From Gordonia amicalis NBRC 100051 = JCM 11271 (lineage in GTDB: Bacteria > Actinomycetota > Actinomycetes > Mycobacteriales > Mycobacteriaceae), in the NCBI RefSeq assembly GCF_000332995.1, contig NZ_BANS01000021.1, forward strand, positions 1-64,000: a stretch of DNA of 64,000 nucleotides. Reading direction: 5' to 3'. Position numbers and translations under genes: made by a program. Position 1 is the first letter of the stretch; each line of letters opens with the position of its first letter. Below the pieces are notes generated by a model, which had not been told where the DNA came from, did not search any database, and worked only from the letters and a program-made list of their open reading frames with translations. Positions 9,289 to 19,522 of this stretch are shown here, piece after piece.

Positions 9289-9913
9289 TCGGGGCGAGCC
9301 ACATGCCGGTCAGCGCGTCGACGACGATCTCGCACTGATGCTGCCAGGACGTCACCGGGTGATCACCGCTCTCGGCAGCGCGTTCGATGTCGGCCAGCGT
9401 GTTCACGATGATGTGACGCGTCATGTTGTTGCGGATCTCGAGGACGTCGCCGGGGAACTCCGGCAGCGCGCCGTAGAAACCCTCGAGAATCGCCAGCAGT
9501 GGTTTCGACTCGCCCATCTGCTCGTACAGCAGGATGGTGGTGGCCGGATCGCTCGAGACATTTGCGAAGAACCGGGCGAAGTAGGTCGGTGCGCCGAGCT
9601 TGCCGAGGTACTCGATCTCCGGACAGACCAGGCACCGGATCCAGTCACGGACCTGCGGGTTCTGGCCGACCTCGTCGACGGCCTTCTGGCGCAACCGGTC
9701 GATGGGGATGTTGTGTGTGGTGAGCGTGGCCCGGATCAGGTCGTCCTTGGAACCGAAGTGGTGACCGACCGCGTAGTTGTTGCCCTGACCGGCGGCTTTG
9801 CTGATCTGCCTGCTGGAGACCGCGGACACCCCGTGCAGGGCGATCAGCTCCTCCGCCGCGCTGATCAGCGCCTGACGGGTACGGGCAGACTGCTCCGTCT
9901 TCCCCTCGGTCAT
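9269..9913 (-). CDS. TetR/AcrR-family transcriptional regulator
   Basis: 214 residues. The N-terminal HTH is at residues 10-55 (ARTRQALISAAEELIALHGV ... SSRQISKAAGQGNNYAVGHHFGSKDDLI), with GNNYAVGHHFGSK as the recognition-helix region. The ligand domain is all-helical and of unknown ligand. It diverges from the OPT transporter gene (183-bp gap) and converges on the cholesterol oxidase, so either could be a target. The final residues (ITPLAP) are encoded by the GC-rich repeat at 9203-9288, which suggests the natural C-terminus has been replaced or extended by repeat DNA. Confidence 0.92.
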   Translation of the reverse strand: MTEGKTEQSARTRQALISAAEELIALHGVSAVSSRQISKAAGQGNNYAVGHHFGSKDDLIRATLTTHNIPIDRLRQKAVDEVGQNPQVRDWIRCLVCPEIEYLGKLGAPTYFARFFANVSSDPATTILLYEQMGESKPLLAILEGFYGALPEFPGDVLEIRNNMTRHIIVNTLADIERAAESGDHPVTSWQHQCEIVVDALTGMWLAPITPLAP

Positions 9914-10096
9914 GGATAAATCATGCCCTACCCTCGCCGGCGTCCGGTGCCGGGTTTGGGACCTGTTCCCGGCGACACCAGGCCGGGTTTGCGTGGGAGC
10001 GACTGCCCGGCCATAAGGTGGATCGACTGTACTCGAGTGAATCCGGTTTGCGTCCAGCCATGGCGTGGCCGTTCACAATCTGTGTGAGGGGACCTG

Positions 10097-12130
10097 ATGG
10101 CGACAGCGCCCACGGCCACGGCCACGGCAAGTCTGCGAGAACTGACGCTGCGAGGGGTCATCCTCGGCGGGGTCATCACCCTCGTCTTCACCGCGGCCAA
10201 CGTCTATCTCGGCCTCAAGGTCGGGCTCACCTTCGCCACCGCCATCCCGGCGGCCGTCATCTCGATGAGCATCCTGCGGTACTTCGCCAATCACTCGGTG
10301 GTGGAGAACAACATCGTCCAGACGATCGCGTCCGCGGCCGGCACGTTGTCGGCCATCATCTTCGTGATCCCCGGCCTGGTGATGATCGGCTGGTGGACGG
10401 GGTTCCCGTACTGGATCACAGTCGCCGTGTGCGCGATCGGCGGCATCCTCGGCGTGATGTACTCGATCCCGCTGCGCCGCGCGCTGGTCACGGGGTCGGA
10501 CCTGCCATACCCGGAAGGCGTTGCGGCAGCCGAGGTCCTGAAGGTCGGCGACTCGGCCGGCGGTGCCACGGAGAACAAGGCCGGTCTGCGCACGATCGTG
10601 ATCGGCTCGATCGCGTCGGCGGGTTTCGCTCTCCTGGCCAAGCTGAAGGTCCTGAGCGACTCGATCTCCGCGACGATCAAGGTCGGTGCGGGAGGAACAC
10701 TGTTCAGCGCCGGCCTGTCGATGTCGCTGATCGGCATCGGGCACCTCGTCGGCGTCACCGTCGGCGTCGCGATGCTCGTCGGCCTGCTGATCTCCTATGG
10801 CGTGCTGCTGCCCATCGAAAGCCAGAACCAGGGTGAGGCCGGCGAGTCACTCAGCGATATCGTCTCCGGCGTCTTCGCGAACGACGTCCGCCTCATCGGC
10901 GCGGGCGCCATCGCGATCGCTGCGATCTGGACCCTCATCAAGGTGATGGGGCCCATCGCGCGGGGGATCAAGGGGTCACTCGCCTCGTCGCGTTCACGTC
11001 GCGAGGGCGTGACCGTGGACATCACCGAACGCGACATCCCGTTCAACATCGTCGGCGGCAGCATCCTCGTGCTGCTGATCCCCATCGGCCTGCTCCTGTG
11101 GGACTTCGTGCACGACACCGCCCTCGAGGGCAGCGCCGCCGGGATCATCGCGGTGAGCATCGTCTTCGTCTTCGTCATCGGTCTGGCGGTGGCGGCGGTC
11201 TGCGGCTACATGGCCGGTCTCATCGGCTCGTCGAACTCCCCGATCTCCGGCGTCGGCATCCTCGTGGTCCTCATCGCCGCGATCCTCATCAAGGCGACGT
11301 TCGGGACCGCCGACTCCTCCCAGACAGACGCGCTGATCGCCTACACGCTGTTCACCGCCGCGGTCGTCTTCGGCGTCGCGACGATCTCCAATGACAACCT
11401 GCAGGACCTCAAGACCGGTCAACTGGTCGGTGCGACACCGTGGAAACAGCAGGTGGCGCTGGTGATCGGCGTGCTCTTCGGGTCCGCGATCATCCCCCCG
11501 ATCCTCGGACTGATGTACGACGTCTTCGGCTTCGTGGGTGCTCCGGGAGCGGGAGAGGACGCACTGGCGGCACCGCAGGCCGGCCTGTTGTCGACGCTCG
11601 CGAAGGGCGTGCTGGGGGCCGACCTCGACTGGGGTCTGATCGGCATCGGTGCCCTCATCGGCGCGGTCGTCATCCTCATCGACGAGTTGCTCGGTCGCAC
11701 GGGGAGGTTCCGGCTCCCGCCGCTGGCGGTCGGCATGGGCATGTACCTGCCGATGTCGGTCACCCTCATCATCCCGGTGGGTGCCTTCCTCGGTCACTTC
11801 TACAACCGCTGGGCCGAACGAAGCGGCGGCGCAGTCGAACACAAGAAGCGTATGGGTGTTCTGCTCGCGACCGGCCTGATCGTCGGTGAGGCCCTGTTCG
11901 GTGTGGTCTTCGCGGGCATCGTCGCCGCCACCGGCGACGACTCGGTCCTCGCCATCGTCGGCGACGGCTTCGACACCTGGGCTCAGATCCTCGGCGTGAT
12001 CGTGTTCGCCGGCGTGGTCGCCTTGCTCTACGACCGCATCGCCAAGCTCGCCACCGCCAGCGGCGTCGTACCGAGCAAGGCCGACACGGCCGGCGTCGAC
12101 GACACCGTCAGGTCCGACCCCCACAGCTGA
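10097..12130 (+). CDS. OPT-family oligopeptide/metal-chelate transporter
   Basis: Integral membrane importer of about 677 residues with roughly 14-16 hydrophobic segments, the size of bacterial OPT proteins. The N-terminal ELTLRGVILGGVITLVFTAANVYLGLKVGLTF is the OPT signature, followed by the SIPLRRALVTGSDLPYPEG segment and a later GLIGSSNSPISGVGI segment. Members carry oligopeptides or metal-siderophore complexes by proton coupling; the substrate here is unknown. The start ATG at 10097 follows GAGGGGACCTG. A TetR gene is divergent. Confidence 0.94.
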   Translation: MATAPTATATASLRELTLRGVILGGVITLVFTAANVYLGLKVGLTFATAIPAAVISMSILRYFANHSVVENNIVQTIASAAGTLSAIIFVIPGLVMIGWWTGFPYWITVAVCAIGGILGVMYSIPLRRALVTGSDLPYPEGVAAAEVLKVGDSAGGATENKAGLRTIVIGSIASAGFALLAKLKVLSDSISATIKVGAGGTLFSAGLSMSLIGIGHLVGVTVGVAMLVGLLISYGVLLPIESQNQGEAGESLSDIVSGVFANDVRLIGAGAIAIAAIWTLIKVMGPIARGIKGSLASSRSRREGVTVDITERDIPFNIVGGSILVLLIPIGLLLWDFVHDTALEGSAAGIIAVSIVFVFVIGLAVAAVCGYMAGLIGSSNSPISGVGILVVLIAAILIKATFGTADSSQTDALIAYTLFTAAVVFGVATISNDNLQDLKTGQLVGATPWKQQVALVIGVLFGSAIIPPILGLMYDVFGFVGAPGAGEDALAAPQAGLLSTLAKGVLGADLDWGLIGIGALIGAVVILIDELLGRTGRFRLPPLAVGMGMYLPMSVTLIIPVGAFLGHFYNRWAERSGGAVEHKKRMGVLLATGLIVGEALFGVVFAGIVAATGDDSVLAIVGDGFDTWAQILGVIVFAGVVALLYDRIAKLATASGVVPSKADTAGVDDTVRSDPHS

Positions 12131-12230
12131 GGACCTGACGGTCGGCCTCGGCGGTGGCGACGACCGCGGCGAGACAGCCGAATATCGTGTGCTGTGCAGT
12201 CGGTTTCCGCCGGAGAACCAGGGAGACACC

Positions 12231-12848
12231 ATGGCAGACGAGCAGCGTCTGAGCAGGGCCATCGAGGACTACATCGCGGGGGCCGAACACTTCCTCCTGC
12301 TGGTCTCCGCGGTGAGCCCTGAGCAGTGGGACCGGCCCGGCCTCGGGGAATGGTCGGTTCGTTCGCTGATCGGACACACGAGTCGCTCGCTGACGACGGT
12401 CGCCGACTATCTCGCCCAACCCGAGCCGGACACCGTCGAGATCGATTCGGTGGCAGGGTATTACGCCCGCATCCAGGGACTGGCCTCCTCGCCCGAGGTG
12501 ACGTCCCGCGGCGTGGCCGCCGGAGTCGATCTCGGCGACGACCCGCTGCGGGCCGCGGTCGAACGCCGGGACCGTGCGGTCGCGGCGATCACCGGCGTCG
12601 CCGACCGACCGGTCGCCACCCCATGGGGTGGAATCCTGCTGTCCCACTACCTGCCGACGAGAACCTTCGAGCTGGCCGTCCACGGTCTCGACATCGCACG
12701 CGCGATCGGATCGGCGCCGACGCTGCCGCAGTCGGTGCTGGCCTCGGCACTGGCGACGGCCGTCGGGGCGGCCGAGCTGACCGGGCAGGGCGAGCAGGCG
12801 TTGCTGATCCTCACCGGACGCGGCCAGGGCCCCATCTCGGTCGTGTGA
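12231..12848 (+). CDS. maleylpyruvate isomerase-like (MDMPI/DinB fold) protein
   Basis: 205 residues. The N-terminal half has the mycothiol-dependent maleylpyruvate isomerase pattern: a four-helix DinB-type fold with AVSPEQWDRPGLGEWSVRSLIGH, whose His could be a metal ligand, and a second conserved His in TFELAVHGLDIARA. Family members use mycothiol as cofactor or are S-transferases; the real substrate is unknown. The start ATG at 12231 has GGGAGA nine bases upstream. It is convergent with the DJ-1 gene, only 7 bp apart. Confidence 0.87.
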   Translation: MADEQRLSRAIEDYIAGAEHFLLLVSAVSPEQWDRPGLGEWSVRSLIGHTSRSLTTVADYLAQPEPDTVEIDSVAGYYARIQGLASSPEVTSRGVAAGVDLGDDPLRAAVERRDRAVAAITGVADRPVATPWGGILLSHYLPTRTFELAVHGLDIARAIGSAPTLPQSVLASALATAVGAAELTGQGEQALLILTGRGQGPISVV

Positions 12849-12855
12849 CCGTCGG

Positions 12856-13425
12856 TCAGCTCGGCACCCGGCTGTGGGCGAACTCGGCGACGATCGCCGC
12901 GTTGAACGCCGGCAGGTCGGCGGGCTTACGGCTGGTGATCAGCACGTTGTCGCCGCTTCGGCAGGTGACGACCTCTTCGTCGACCCAGTTGCCGCCGGCG
13001 TTGACGACGTCGGTCCGGATACTGGGGAACGATGTCAGCGTTCGTCCGCGCACGACGTCGGCCTCGATGAGCGTCCACGGCGCGTGACAGATCGCGGCGA
13101 CGGGTTTGCCCGCCTCGAAGAAGCCGCGCACGAAGCGCACGGCCGGTGCCGAGGCACGCAGGAAGTCGGGATTGGCGACGCCGCCCGGTAGGACCAGGGC
13201 GTCGAAATCGGCGATGCGGGTGTCTTCGAGGGTCACGTCGACGGGGAAGGTGTCCGCCTTGTCGAGGTGGTCGAAGGCCTGGATGGTGCCGGAGTCGGTG
13301 GACACCAGTACCGGCTTCCCGCCGCAGGCCTCGATCGACTTCCACGGTTCGGTGAGTTCGACCTGTTCGGCGCCCTCGGTGGCCACCAGGAATGCGACGG
13401 TGACGTTGTTGAGTTCTTCGGCCAT
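12856..13425 (-). CDS. DJ-1/PfpI family protein (type 1 glutamine amidotransferase-like)
   Basis: 189 residues with the flavodoxin-like DJ-1 core. The nucleophile-elbow Cys is in AAICHAPWTLIEA (about residue 115) and is followed by His, as in PfpI/YhbO proteins. LVLPGGVANPDFLR precedes it. Such proteins act as deglycases, hydratases of methylglyoxal or proteases, and are often stress-induced; the exact reaction is not shown by sequence. The ATG at 13425 has a strong GAGGAGGAGA box. Divergent from the PHA-synthase-like hydrolase gene (239-bp gap). Confidence 0.92.
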   Translation of the reverse strand: MAEELNNVTVAFLVATEGAEQVELTEPWKSIEACGGKPVLVSTDSGTIQAFDHLDKADTFPVDVTLEDTRIADFDALVLPGGVANPDFLRASAPAVRFVRGFFEAGKPVAAICHAPWTLIEADVVRGRTLTSFPSIRTDVVNAGGNWVDEEVVTCRSGDNVLITSRKPADLPAFNAAIVAEFAHSRVPS

Positions 13426-13664
13426 GATGTCTCCTCCTCGTACGCGCGGACGGTCGGGGGATGGGACCGCCCTGCGGGCTGATCGATTCGACCGCGTCTT
13501 GATCGCCTGGCATCGGCCGTAGCCGCGATGCCTCGATCCGGACATACCCACCTGCGCTCGGCCCCAACCACGACCCGAGCCGGCGCACCGTGTTGAATGA
13601 CCAGCGCTCACGCGCCCGCGGGTGCGTGAGGAGTCTGCGAACGAGTTGCACGGGGAGGACTGTC

Positions 13665-14732
13665 ATGGGTGGTCTCGACGGCGTCGCCACACTGCTTCAC
13701 CTGGCACGCGGTGGGGAGATCGGTGAGTCCGGAAAGTCGCCGCACACCGTCGTCGTCGACGCACCACATCGTCAGCTGCGGCGCTACGGCACCGTCGAGC
13801 AGCTGACGTCGTCCCGCGAGTCGGCGCAGCGGCCGGTATTGCTCGTCCCGCCGCTCGCGGTCTCGACAGACTGCTACGACCTCACTCCGGGATTGAGCCT
13901 GGTGGAGTTCCTGCTGTCGACCGGCCGGGTGCCGTATGTGCTCGATTTCGGGGAGATGACCCGCGAGGACCGGCACCTGGGGTTCGCCGACTTTTTCGCC
14001 GACATCGTTCCCGGCGCGATCGCCGCAACCCTTGCGGACTTCGACGCCGGCCCGTCGACCGGCGAGGGGATCGACCTGCTCAGCTGGAGCCTGGGCGGCA
14101 CCATCTCGTTCCTCACCGTCGCCGCGGATCCGGGTCTGCCGGTGCGGTCGATCACCGCGGTCGGAACCCCACTCGATTATGACCGCGTCCCGCCGTACCC
14201 CCTGGTGAAGGCGCTGATGCGGCCCATCGGTACCAAGCCGGTGTCACTTGCGCTGCGCGTCCTGGGAGGTATCCCCGCATTCTTCGTGCGGACCGCCTAC
14301 CGGGGTACCGCCTGGCAGCGGGAACTCAAGAAGCCCGGCTACATCATCCGCAACGCCGACGACACCGAGGCGCTGACGCGGATGAAGGCCATCGACCGCT
14401 TCCAGGAGACGATGCCCGGCTACCCGGGCAAAGCGTCCGAGCAGATGTGGGAGAACTTCATCATGCGCGGTGAACTGGCCCGCGGCGTCCTGCGATTCGA
14501 CGACGTGACCGTCGACCTCTCGAAGGTCGCGGTATCGGTACAGCTGTTCGGCAGCCACCGGGACGCCATCGTCAGCTGGGCGGCGGCCCACCACGGCGTC
14601 GACCTGTTCACCGGATCGCCGCGAGTGGAGTTCACGACCGTCGAGACCAGCCACCTCGGACTCATCGCGGGGTCGGCAGCCGTGGAACAGACCTGGCCGC
14701 GGATCGACGAGTTCCTCGCCGGTCTGGACTGA
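13665..14732 (+). CDS. PHA-synthase-like alpha/beta hydrolase
   Basis: 355 residues. It has the polyhydroxyalkanoate-synthase/depolymerase flavour of the alpha/beta-hydrolase fold: RPVLLVPPLAVSTDCYDLTPGLSLVEFL, then YVLDFGEM, a nucleophile elbow LSWSLGGTIS (Ser where PhaC has Cys), QLFGSHRDAIVS with the likely acid, and the catalytic His in TSHLGLIAGS. It resembles the N-terminal half of mycobacterial Rv1683-type proteins, which act on long-chain acyl lipids. Actual substrate unknown. The ATG at 13665 has GGGGAGGA seven bases upstream. Its stop is 70 bp from the left end of the insertion sequence. Confidence 0.85.
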   Translation: MGGLDGVATLLHLARGGEIGESGKSPHTVVVDAPHRQLRRYGTVEQLTSSRESAQRPVLLVPPLAVSTDCYDLTPGLSLVEFLLSTGRVPYVLDFGEMTREDRHLGFADFFADIVPGAIAATLADFDAGPSTGEGIDLLSWSLGGTISFLTVAADPGLPVRSITAVGTPLDYDRVPPYPLVKALMRPIGTKPVSLALRVLGGIPAFFVRTAYRGTAWQRELKKPGYIIRNADDTEALTRMKAIDRFQETMPGYPGKASEQMWENFIMRGELARGVLRFDDVTVDLSKVAVSVQLFGSHRDAIVSWAAAHHGVDLFTGSPRVEFTTVETSHLGLIAGSAAVEQTWPRIDEFLAGLD

Positions 14733-14851
14733 CCCTTCGATACGCTCGCGAGCTCGCTACTCAGGGGGCGTGCGGTGCGCACAAGTCTTGCAGGGACTAA
14801 GCCTCGATCCACCGATCGGGAACGTGTGGAGGTCGGCGCGGTAAACGGAGA

Positions 14852-14915
14852 ATGCCTCTCTGATCAGGGATAATTGTTCTTACTACGGAGCAATTGAACC
14901 CGAAAAGAGAGGCAT
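14852..14915 (+). promoter_or_regulatory. inverted repeat that can mask the transposase ribosome-binding site
   Basis: ATGCCTCTCT at 14852-14861 is the exact complement of AGAGAGGCAT at 14906-14915, which holds the only purine-rich box before the GTG start at 14923. Three more pairs form beyond a one-base bulge. A transcript reading in from outside the IS would fold and hide the box, whereas one starting inside (after 14861) would not. Confidence 0.55.
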
Positions 14916-14922
14916 CTCGCAG

Positions 14923-16308
14923 GTGCAAGTTTCTCACGCCGCACGGACGGCTGTCGCATCATTCGATGACCCGAATCTCGTGTCGAGTGCCGGTCTGGTC
15001 CCGATCGTCCGTCTCGCCGAGAAGGCGGGCCTGCGCAGCCTCACCGATCAGTGGTTGAGCGTCCCGACGGATAAGGGCGCGAATGCGGGGTTGAAGGTGT
15101 CGTCGCTGGTGGCGGGGATGGTCGCGGGGGCGGATTCGATCGATGACATGGCGCTGCTGCGCCACGGCGGGATGAAGAAGATCTTCACCGCGATCTACGC
15201 CCCCTCGACGTTGGGGTCGTTCCTCAGATCGTTCACCTTCGGACACGTCCGCCAACTCGACGCCGTCGCCTCCCGGCTCCTGGTGAACCTCGCCGGTGAA
15301 GCGGCGATCGTCTCGAGTGGACCCGACGGCGGGCTGGTGTTCGTGGATGTCGATGACACCATCATCGAAGTCCACGGCCCGAAGAAGCAGGGCGCCGGGT
15401 TCGGGTACTCCGGGGTCCGCGGCCTGAACGCGCTGCTAGCCACGGTGTCCACCGATACGTCCGCTCCCGTAGTCGTTGCCCAGCGTCTGCGCAAGGGCGC
15501 GGCCGGCTCCCCGCGGGGCGCGGCCCGGATCGTCGCCGATGCGCTGAAGACCGTGGCCCGGCTCCCCGGGATGGAGGCCGCACCCGTGTTGCTGCGCGCG
15601 GACTCCGCCTACTACGGACACGCGACCGTGACCGCCGCGCTCCGCGCCGGCGCGGACGTGTCGATCACCGCCCGGCAGGATCCGGCCGTGAAACGCGCGA
15701 TCGGCACCATCCCCGACGACGCCTGGACGAAGATCCGATATACCGACGCGATCTACGACCCGGACACCGGCACCTGGACCTCTGACGCGGAAGTCGCTGA
15801 GGTCCCGTTCACCGCGTTCACCTCGAAACCGAAGAAGGACCGGGTCGAAGGGCGTCTGGTCGTCAGGCGCATCCCGGAGTTGAATGCGAAGAAGCTGTCC
15901 CAGCCGACCCTGTTCGACACGCACCGGTTCCACGCGTTCTTCACCACCAGCACCCTCGACACCATCACCGCCGACCAGGTCCACCGCGGGCACGCGATCA
16001 TCGAGCAGGTCCACGCCGACCTGAAGCACTCCGCCCTCGCGCACCTGCCCTCGGGGATCTTCACCGCGAACGCCGCCTGGCTCGTCCTCGCCGTCATCGC
16101 GTTCAACCTCACCCGCACCGCCGCGACCCTCACCGGTGCTGCACTCGCGAAAGCGACAACGGCCACGATCCGCCGGAAACTCATCGCCATCCCCGCGAGG
16201 ATCGCGTCCTCCGGGCGCCGCATCCGATTGCATCTCCCCCAAGCCTGGCCCTGGGAAACAGTGGGATCGGCACTGTTCGCGCACGCCCTCCCGCCACCGC
16301 GAGGCTGA
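14923..16308 (+). CDS. IS1380-family transposase (DDE)
   Basis: 461 residues, full length for the family. Domain order fits IS1380: an N-terminal helical region with GLKVSSLVAGMVAGADSIDDMALLRHGG, then the first Asp in GLVFVDVDDTIIEVHG, the second in VLLRADSAYYG, and the Glu in RGHAIIEQVHADLKHSALAHLPSG near residue 365. It cuts and pastes the element. Start at a GTG (14923); the upstream purine-rich box is in a potential hairpin. No frameshift or stop is seen, so it should be active. Confidence 0.95.
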   Translation: MQVSHAARTAVASFDDPNLVSSAGLVPIVRLAEKAGLRSLTDQWLSVPTDKGANAGLKVSSLVAGMVAGADSIDDMALLRHGGMKKIFTAIYAPSTLGSFLRSFTFGHVRQLDAVASRLLVNLAGEAAIVSSGPDGGLVFVDVDDTIIEVHGPKKQGAGFGYSGVRGLNALLATVSTDTSAPVVVAQRLRKGAAGSPRGAARIVADALKTVARLPGMEAAPVLLRADSAYYGHATVTAALRAGADVSITARQDPAVKRAIGTIPDDAWTKIRYTDAIYDPDTGTWTSDAEVAEVPFTAFTSKPKKDRVEGRLVVRRIPELNAKKLSQPTLFDTHRFHAFFTTSTLDTITADQVHRGHAIIEQVHADLKHSALAHLPSGIFTANAAWLVLAVIAFNLTRTAATLTGAALAKATTATIRRKLIAIPARIASSGRRIRLHLPQAWPWETVGSALFAHALPPPRG

Positions 16309-16461
16309 CGAACCCGACCGACCTGCCGCCAAAGGCACCGACGAAATGAACGAGTGGAACACTGCGGGCAGCGAGGCCCGCAGCTCCACCGCGTTCCACC
16401 ACCACCACGCCCCCAGAAGCCCCGCAACGCTCCGTCACTCAAGGACATCGGTGGATCGAGG

Positions 16462-17586
16462 CTAAGGGGCGACGGTCAGCCAGTCGGCGAAGCCTGACGG
16501 GTCGTGTCGGCCGAGCGCACCGTGCTCGAACAGGCCCCAGCCGGTGCGGGTGGTGCCGTCGCCTTCCCGGCAGACCGCCCGTCCGACATGGTCGATCACT
16601 CCGAACGGTATTCGCCCGACGACCTCCGGGCTGGTCATGTCGTAGGTGAGTCGCTCGGTGAAATCCTCACCGCGCCACACGCCGTGGGTCCAGTCCGGGT
16701 CGCCGCCGACGTGGATCGGGACGGGAAGCAGTGACTCCACCTCGAATGTCACTGCCGAACCGTCCGATGCGGTGGCGGAAATGGTTGCGCCGGTGGGTAT
16801 CCGGGTCCCGGACGCATAGTGCACGGAGATCCGCGGCCATCCGAGCTGTTCGACGCGGCCGTCCTTCCACACGCGGGAACAGTCGTTGAGGGTGCGGAAT
16901 CCGCTCGGGTCCTCCTGGACGATGAGGACGAGCTGGAAGTCGTCGAAGGCCATCGGCACGTAGAGCCACCACATGCCCTCGAACGGCGGATCGGCCGGTC
17001 TCCCTGCGGGTTCCGGCTCGCCCACCGGCCGGATGCCCCAGGATCGGTCCCGGGTTCCGATCCAGGCGGTCGGGTCGACCGCGATCTGTTCGCCGTCGAT
17101 CGTGATGAACCCTCGCCAGGTACCGACCTGCGCGAAGCGTTGCGCATCGAGCGTGACCTTGGTGCCCTGACGCATGACATGAGGTTGTTCCAGGAGTGGA
17201 TCGAACAGACCCTCCCAGCGCAGGTCGACGGCGACGCCCTCGGTCTCCTCGAGCGTGAGATGCAGTGTGCGCAGCGGTTCGTCGACGGCGAGCCGATAAC
17301 CGCCCACGTGCTGGTCCAGACGCGCGTCGTCGATGGCGTCGGACAGGTGGACCGCGGTCTGGGTGTCCGGGCCGTCGGCCGCCCGGCGCCGGATCAGGAC
17401 GAAGGCGTCCTTGACCCCGAGATTGGGGTAATAGCCGATGCCGGTGATGAGGAAGATGTCGCCGCTGCGGTCGTGGGCGTTGAGGTAGGCACGATCGTAG
17501 AAGTTGCGGTCGGAGTTCGCGGGCCAGGCGATCGGTTGCGGCAGTTGATGAATCGGGAACTCGTCGAGCGGTCCGAGACCGGACAT
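16462..17586 (-). CDS. conserved protein of unknown function linked to a phosphotransferase
   Basis: 374 residues. I do not know its function. It is beta-rich, with Trp/Gly/Asp-rich blocks such as WIGTRDRSWGIRPV, MWWLYVPMAFDDFQLVLIVQED and a C-terminal GWGLFEHGALGRHDP. This arrangement is reminiscent of the AttH/CrtC lipocalin-like hydratase fold and of proteins filed as DUF7064/DUF7065. The ATG at 17586 lies 4 bp after the stop of the upstream kinase gene, whose end supplies the GAGGAAGG box, so the two are translationally coupled. An IS1380 element sits directly after its TAG stop without changing the protein. Confidence 0.8.
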   Translation of the reverse strand: MSGLGPLDEFPIHQLPQPIAWPANSDRNFYDRAYLNAHDRSGDIFLITGIGYYPNLGVKDAFVLIRRRAADGPDTQTAVHLSDAIDDARLDQHVGGYRLAVDEPLRTLHLTLEETEGVAVDLRWEGLFDPLLEQPHVMRQGTKVTLDAQRFAQVGTWRGFITIDGEQIAVDPTAWIGTRDRSWGIRPVGEPEPAGRPADPPFEGMWWLYVPMAFDDFQLVLIVQEDPSGFRTLNDCSRVWKDGRVEQLGWPRISVHYASGTRIPTGATISATASDGSAVTFEVESLLPVPIHVGGDPDWTHGVWRGEDFTERLTYDMTSPEVVGRIPFGVIDHVGRAVCREGDGTTRTGWGLFEHGALGRHDPSGFADWLTVAP

Positions 17587-17590
17587 GTGG

Positions 17591-18814
<1,224 letters not shown>

Positions 18815-18831
18815 CTACGAGAGTTGGTCTC

Positions 18832-19464
18832 ATGGACGCTGGACCCGACGGCGCTGATCTCGCCGGCACCGGTCTCGACGGCACCGGACTGATCGAGACC
18901 GTCGCCGGGCGTCCCCGTGACGCGCGGATCGACTCCGCCGTGCTCGACGCCGCAGCCGAACTCGTCGTCGAGGTGGGGTACCGCCGCCTGACGATGGCCG
19001 CGATCGCCGACCGGGCCGCCACCACCAAGACCGCGCTGTACCGGCGATGGTCGGGTAAGGCCGAACTCGTCCACGACGTCGTGTTCGCGCAGATGACGCG
19101 TCTACCGCCGTCGAGTGGCGAGATGGAGTCCGACCTGCGGTCCATGGTCGACGCGGCCCGGGACCTGTTCGCCAGACCGGTGACTCGGGTCGCGCTGCCC
19201 GGTCTGATCGCCGACATGTCCGCCGATCCGGCCCTGGCCGCCCGCGTCCACGCCGGTTTCGCCGAGGTGTTCGGTGGGGTACGCGAACGGCTGGTGGTGG
19301 CGGTCGAGCGGGGCGAGGTGCACCCCGACGTCGACCCGGACCGTCTCATCGAGGTCGTCGGCGGATCGGCGATGCTGCACATCCTGCTGCTCCGGGACCA
19401 GGAGTTCGACGATGCCTGGGCCGAGCGGCTGGTGGCCATCGTCCTGCACGGCGTGATGCGCTGA
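18832..19464 (+). CDS. TetR/AcrR-family transcriptional regulator
   Basis: 210 residues. The HTH is at residues ~25-70: ARIDSAVLDAAAELVVEVGYRRLTMAAIADRAATTKTALYRRWSGKAELV, the pattern of TetR proteins with a C-terminal ligand domain. The N-terminus is a ~22-residue Asp/Gly-rich extension. It is divergent from the kinase/unknown-protein pair across 107 bp, so it likely represses that pair and itself. Confidence 0.93.
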   Translation: MDAGPDGADLAGTGLDGTGLIETVAGRPRDARIDSAVLDAAAELVVEVGYRRLTMAAIADRAATTKTALYRRWSGKAELVHDVVFAQMTRLPPSSGEMESDLRSMVDAARDLFARPVTRVALPGLIADMSADPALAARVHAGFAEVFGGVRERLVVAVERGEVHPDVDPDRLIEVVGGSAMLHILLLRDQEFDDAWAERLVAIVLHGVMR

Positions 19465-19522
19465 CGCCGGCGAACACCGCCGACGTGCCGAATCAGCCGA
19501 CGTCGGCACATACACTCTCAGA

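Larger units (their letters stand above)
14802..16461 (+). mobile_element. complete IS1380-family insertion sequence
   Basis: 1660 bp. Perfect 15-bp terminal inverted repeats: CCTCGATCCACCGAT at 14802-14816 and its complement at 16447-16461. It is flanked by a direct repeat CTAAG (14797-14801 and 16462-16466), which I take as the target-site duplication; the family usually makes 4 bp, so the exact end may be one base different. It holds one full transposase gene and no passenger, and everything looks intact and recently inserted. The right flank copy of CTAAG contains the stop codon of the adjacent leftward gene. The stretch 16309-16446 is non-coding right-end DNA. Confidence 0.95.

Noticed and set aside
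14733-14801. promoter or small gene left of the IS
   Set aside because: Only the GC-rich repeat remnant (GATACGCTCGCGAGCTCGC) and the target site were seen.
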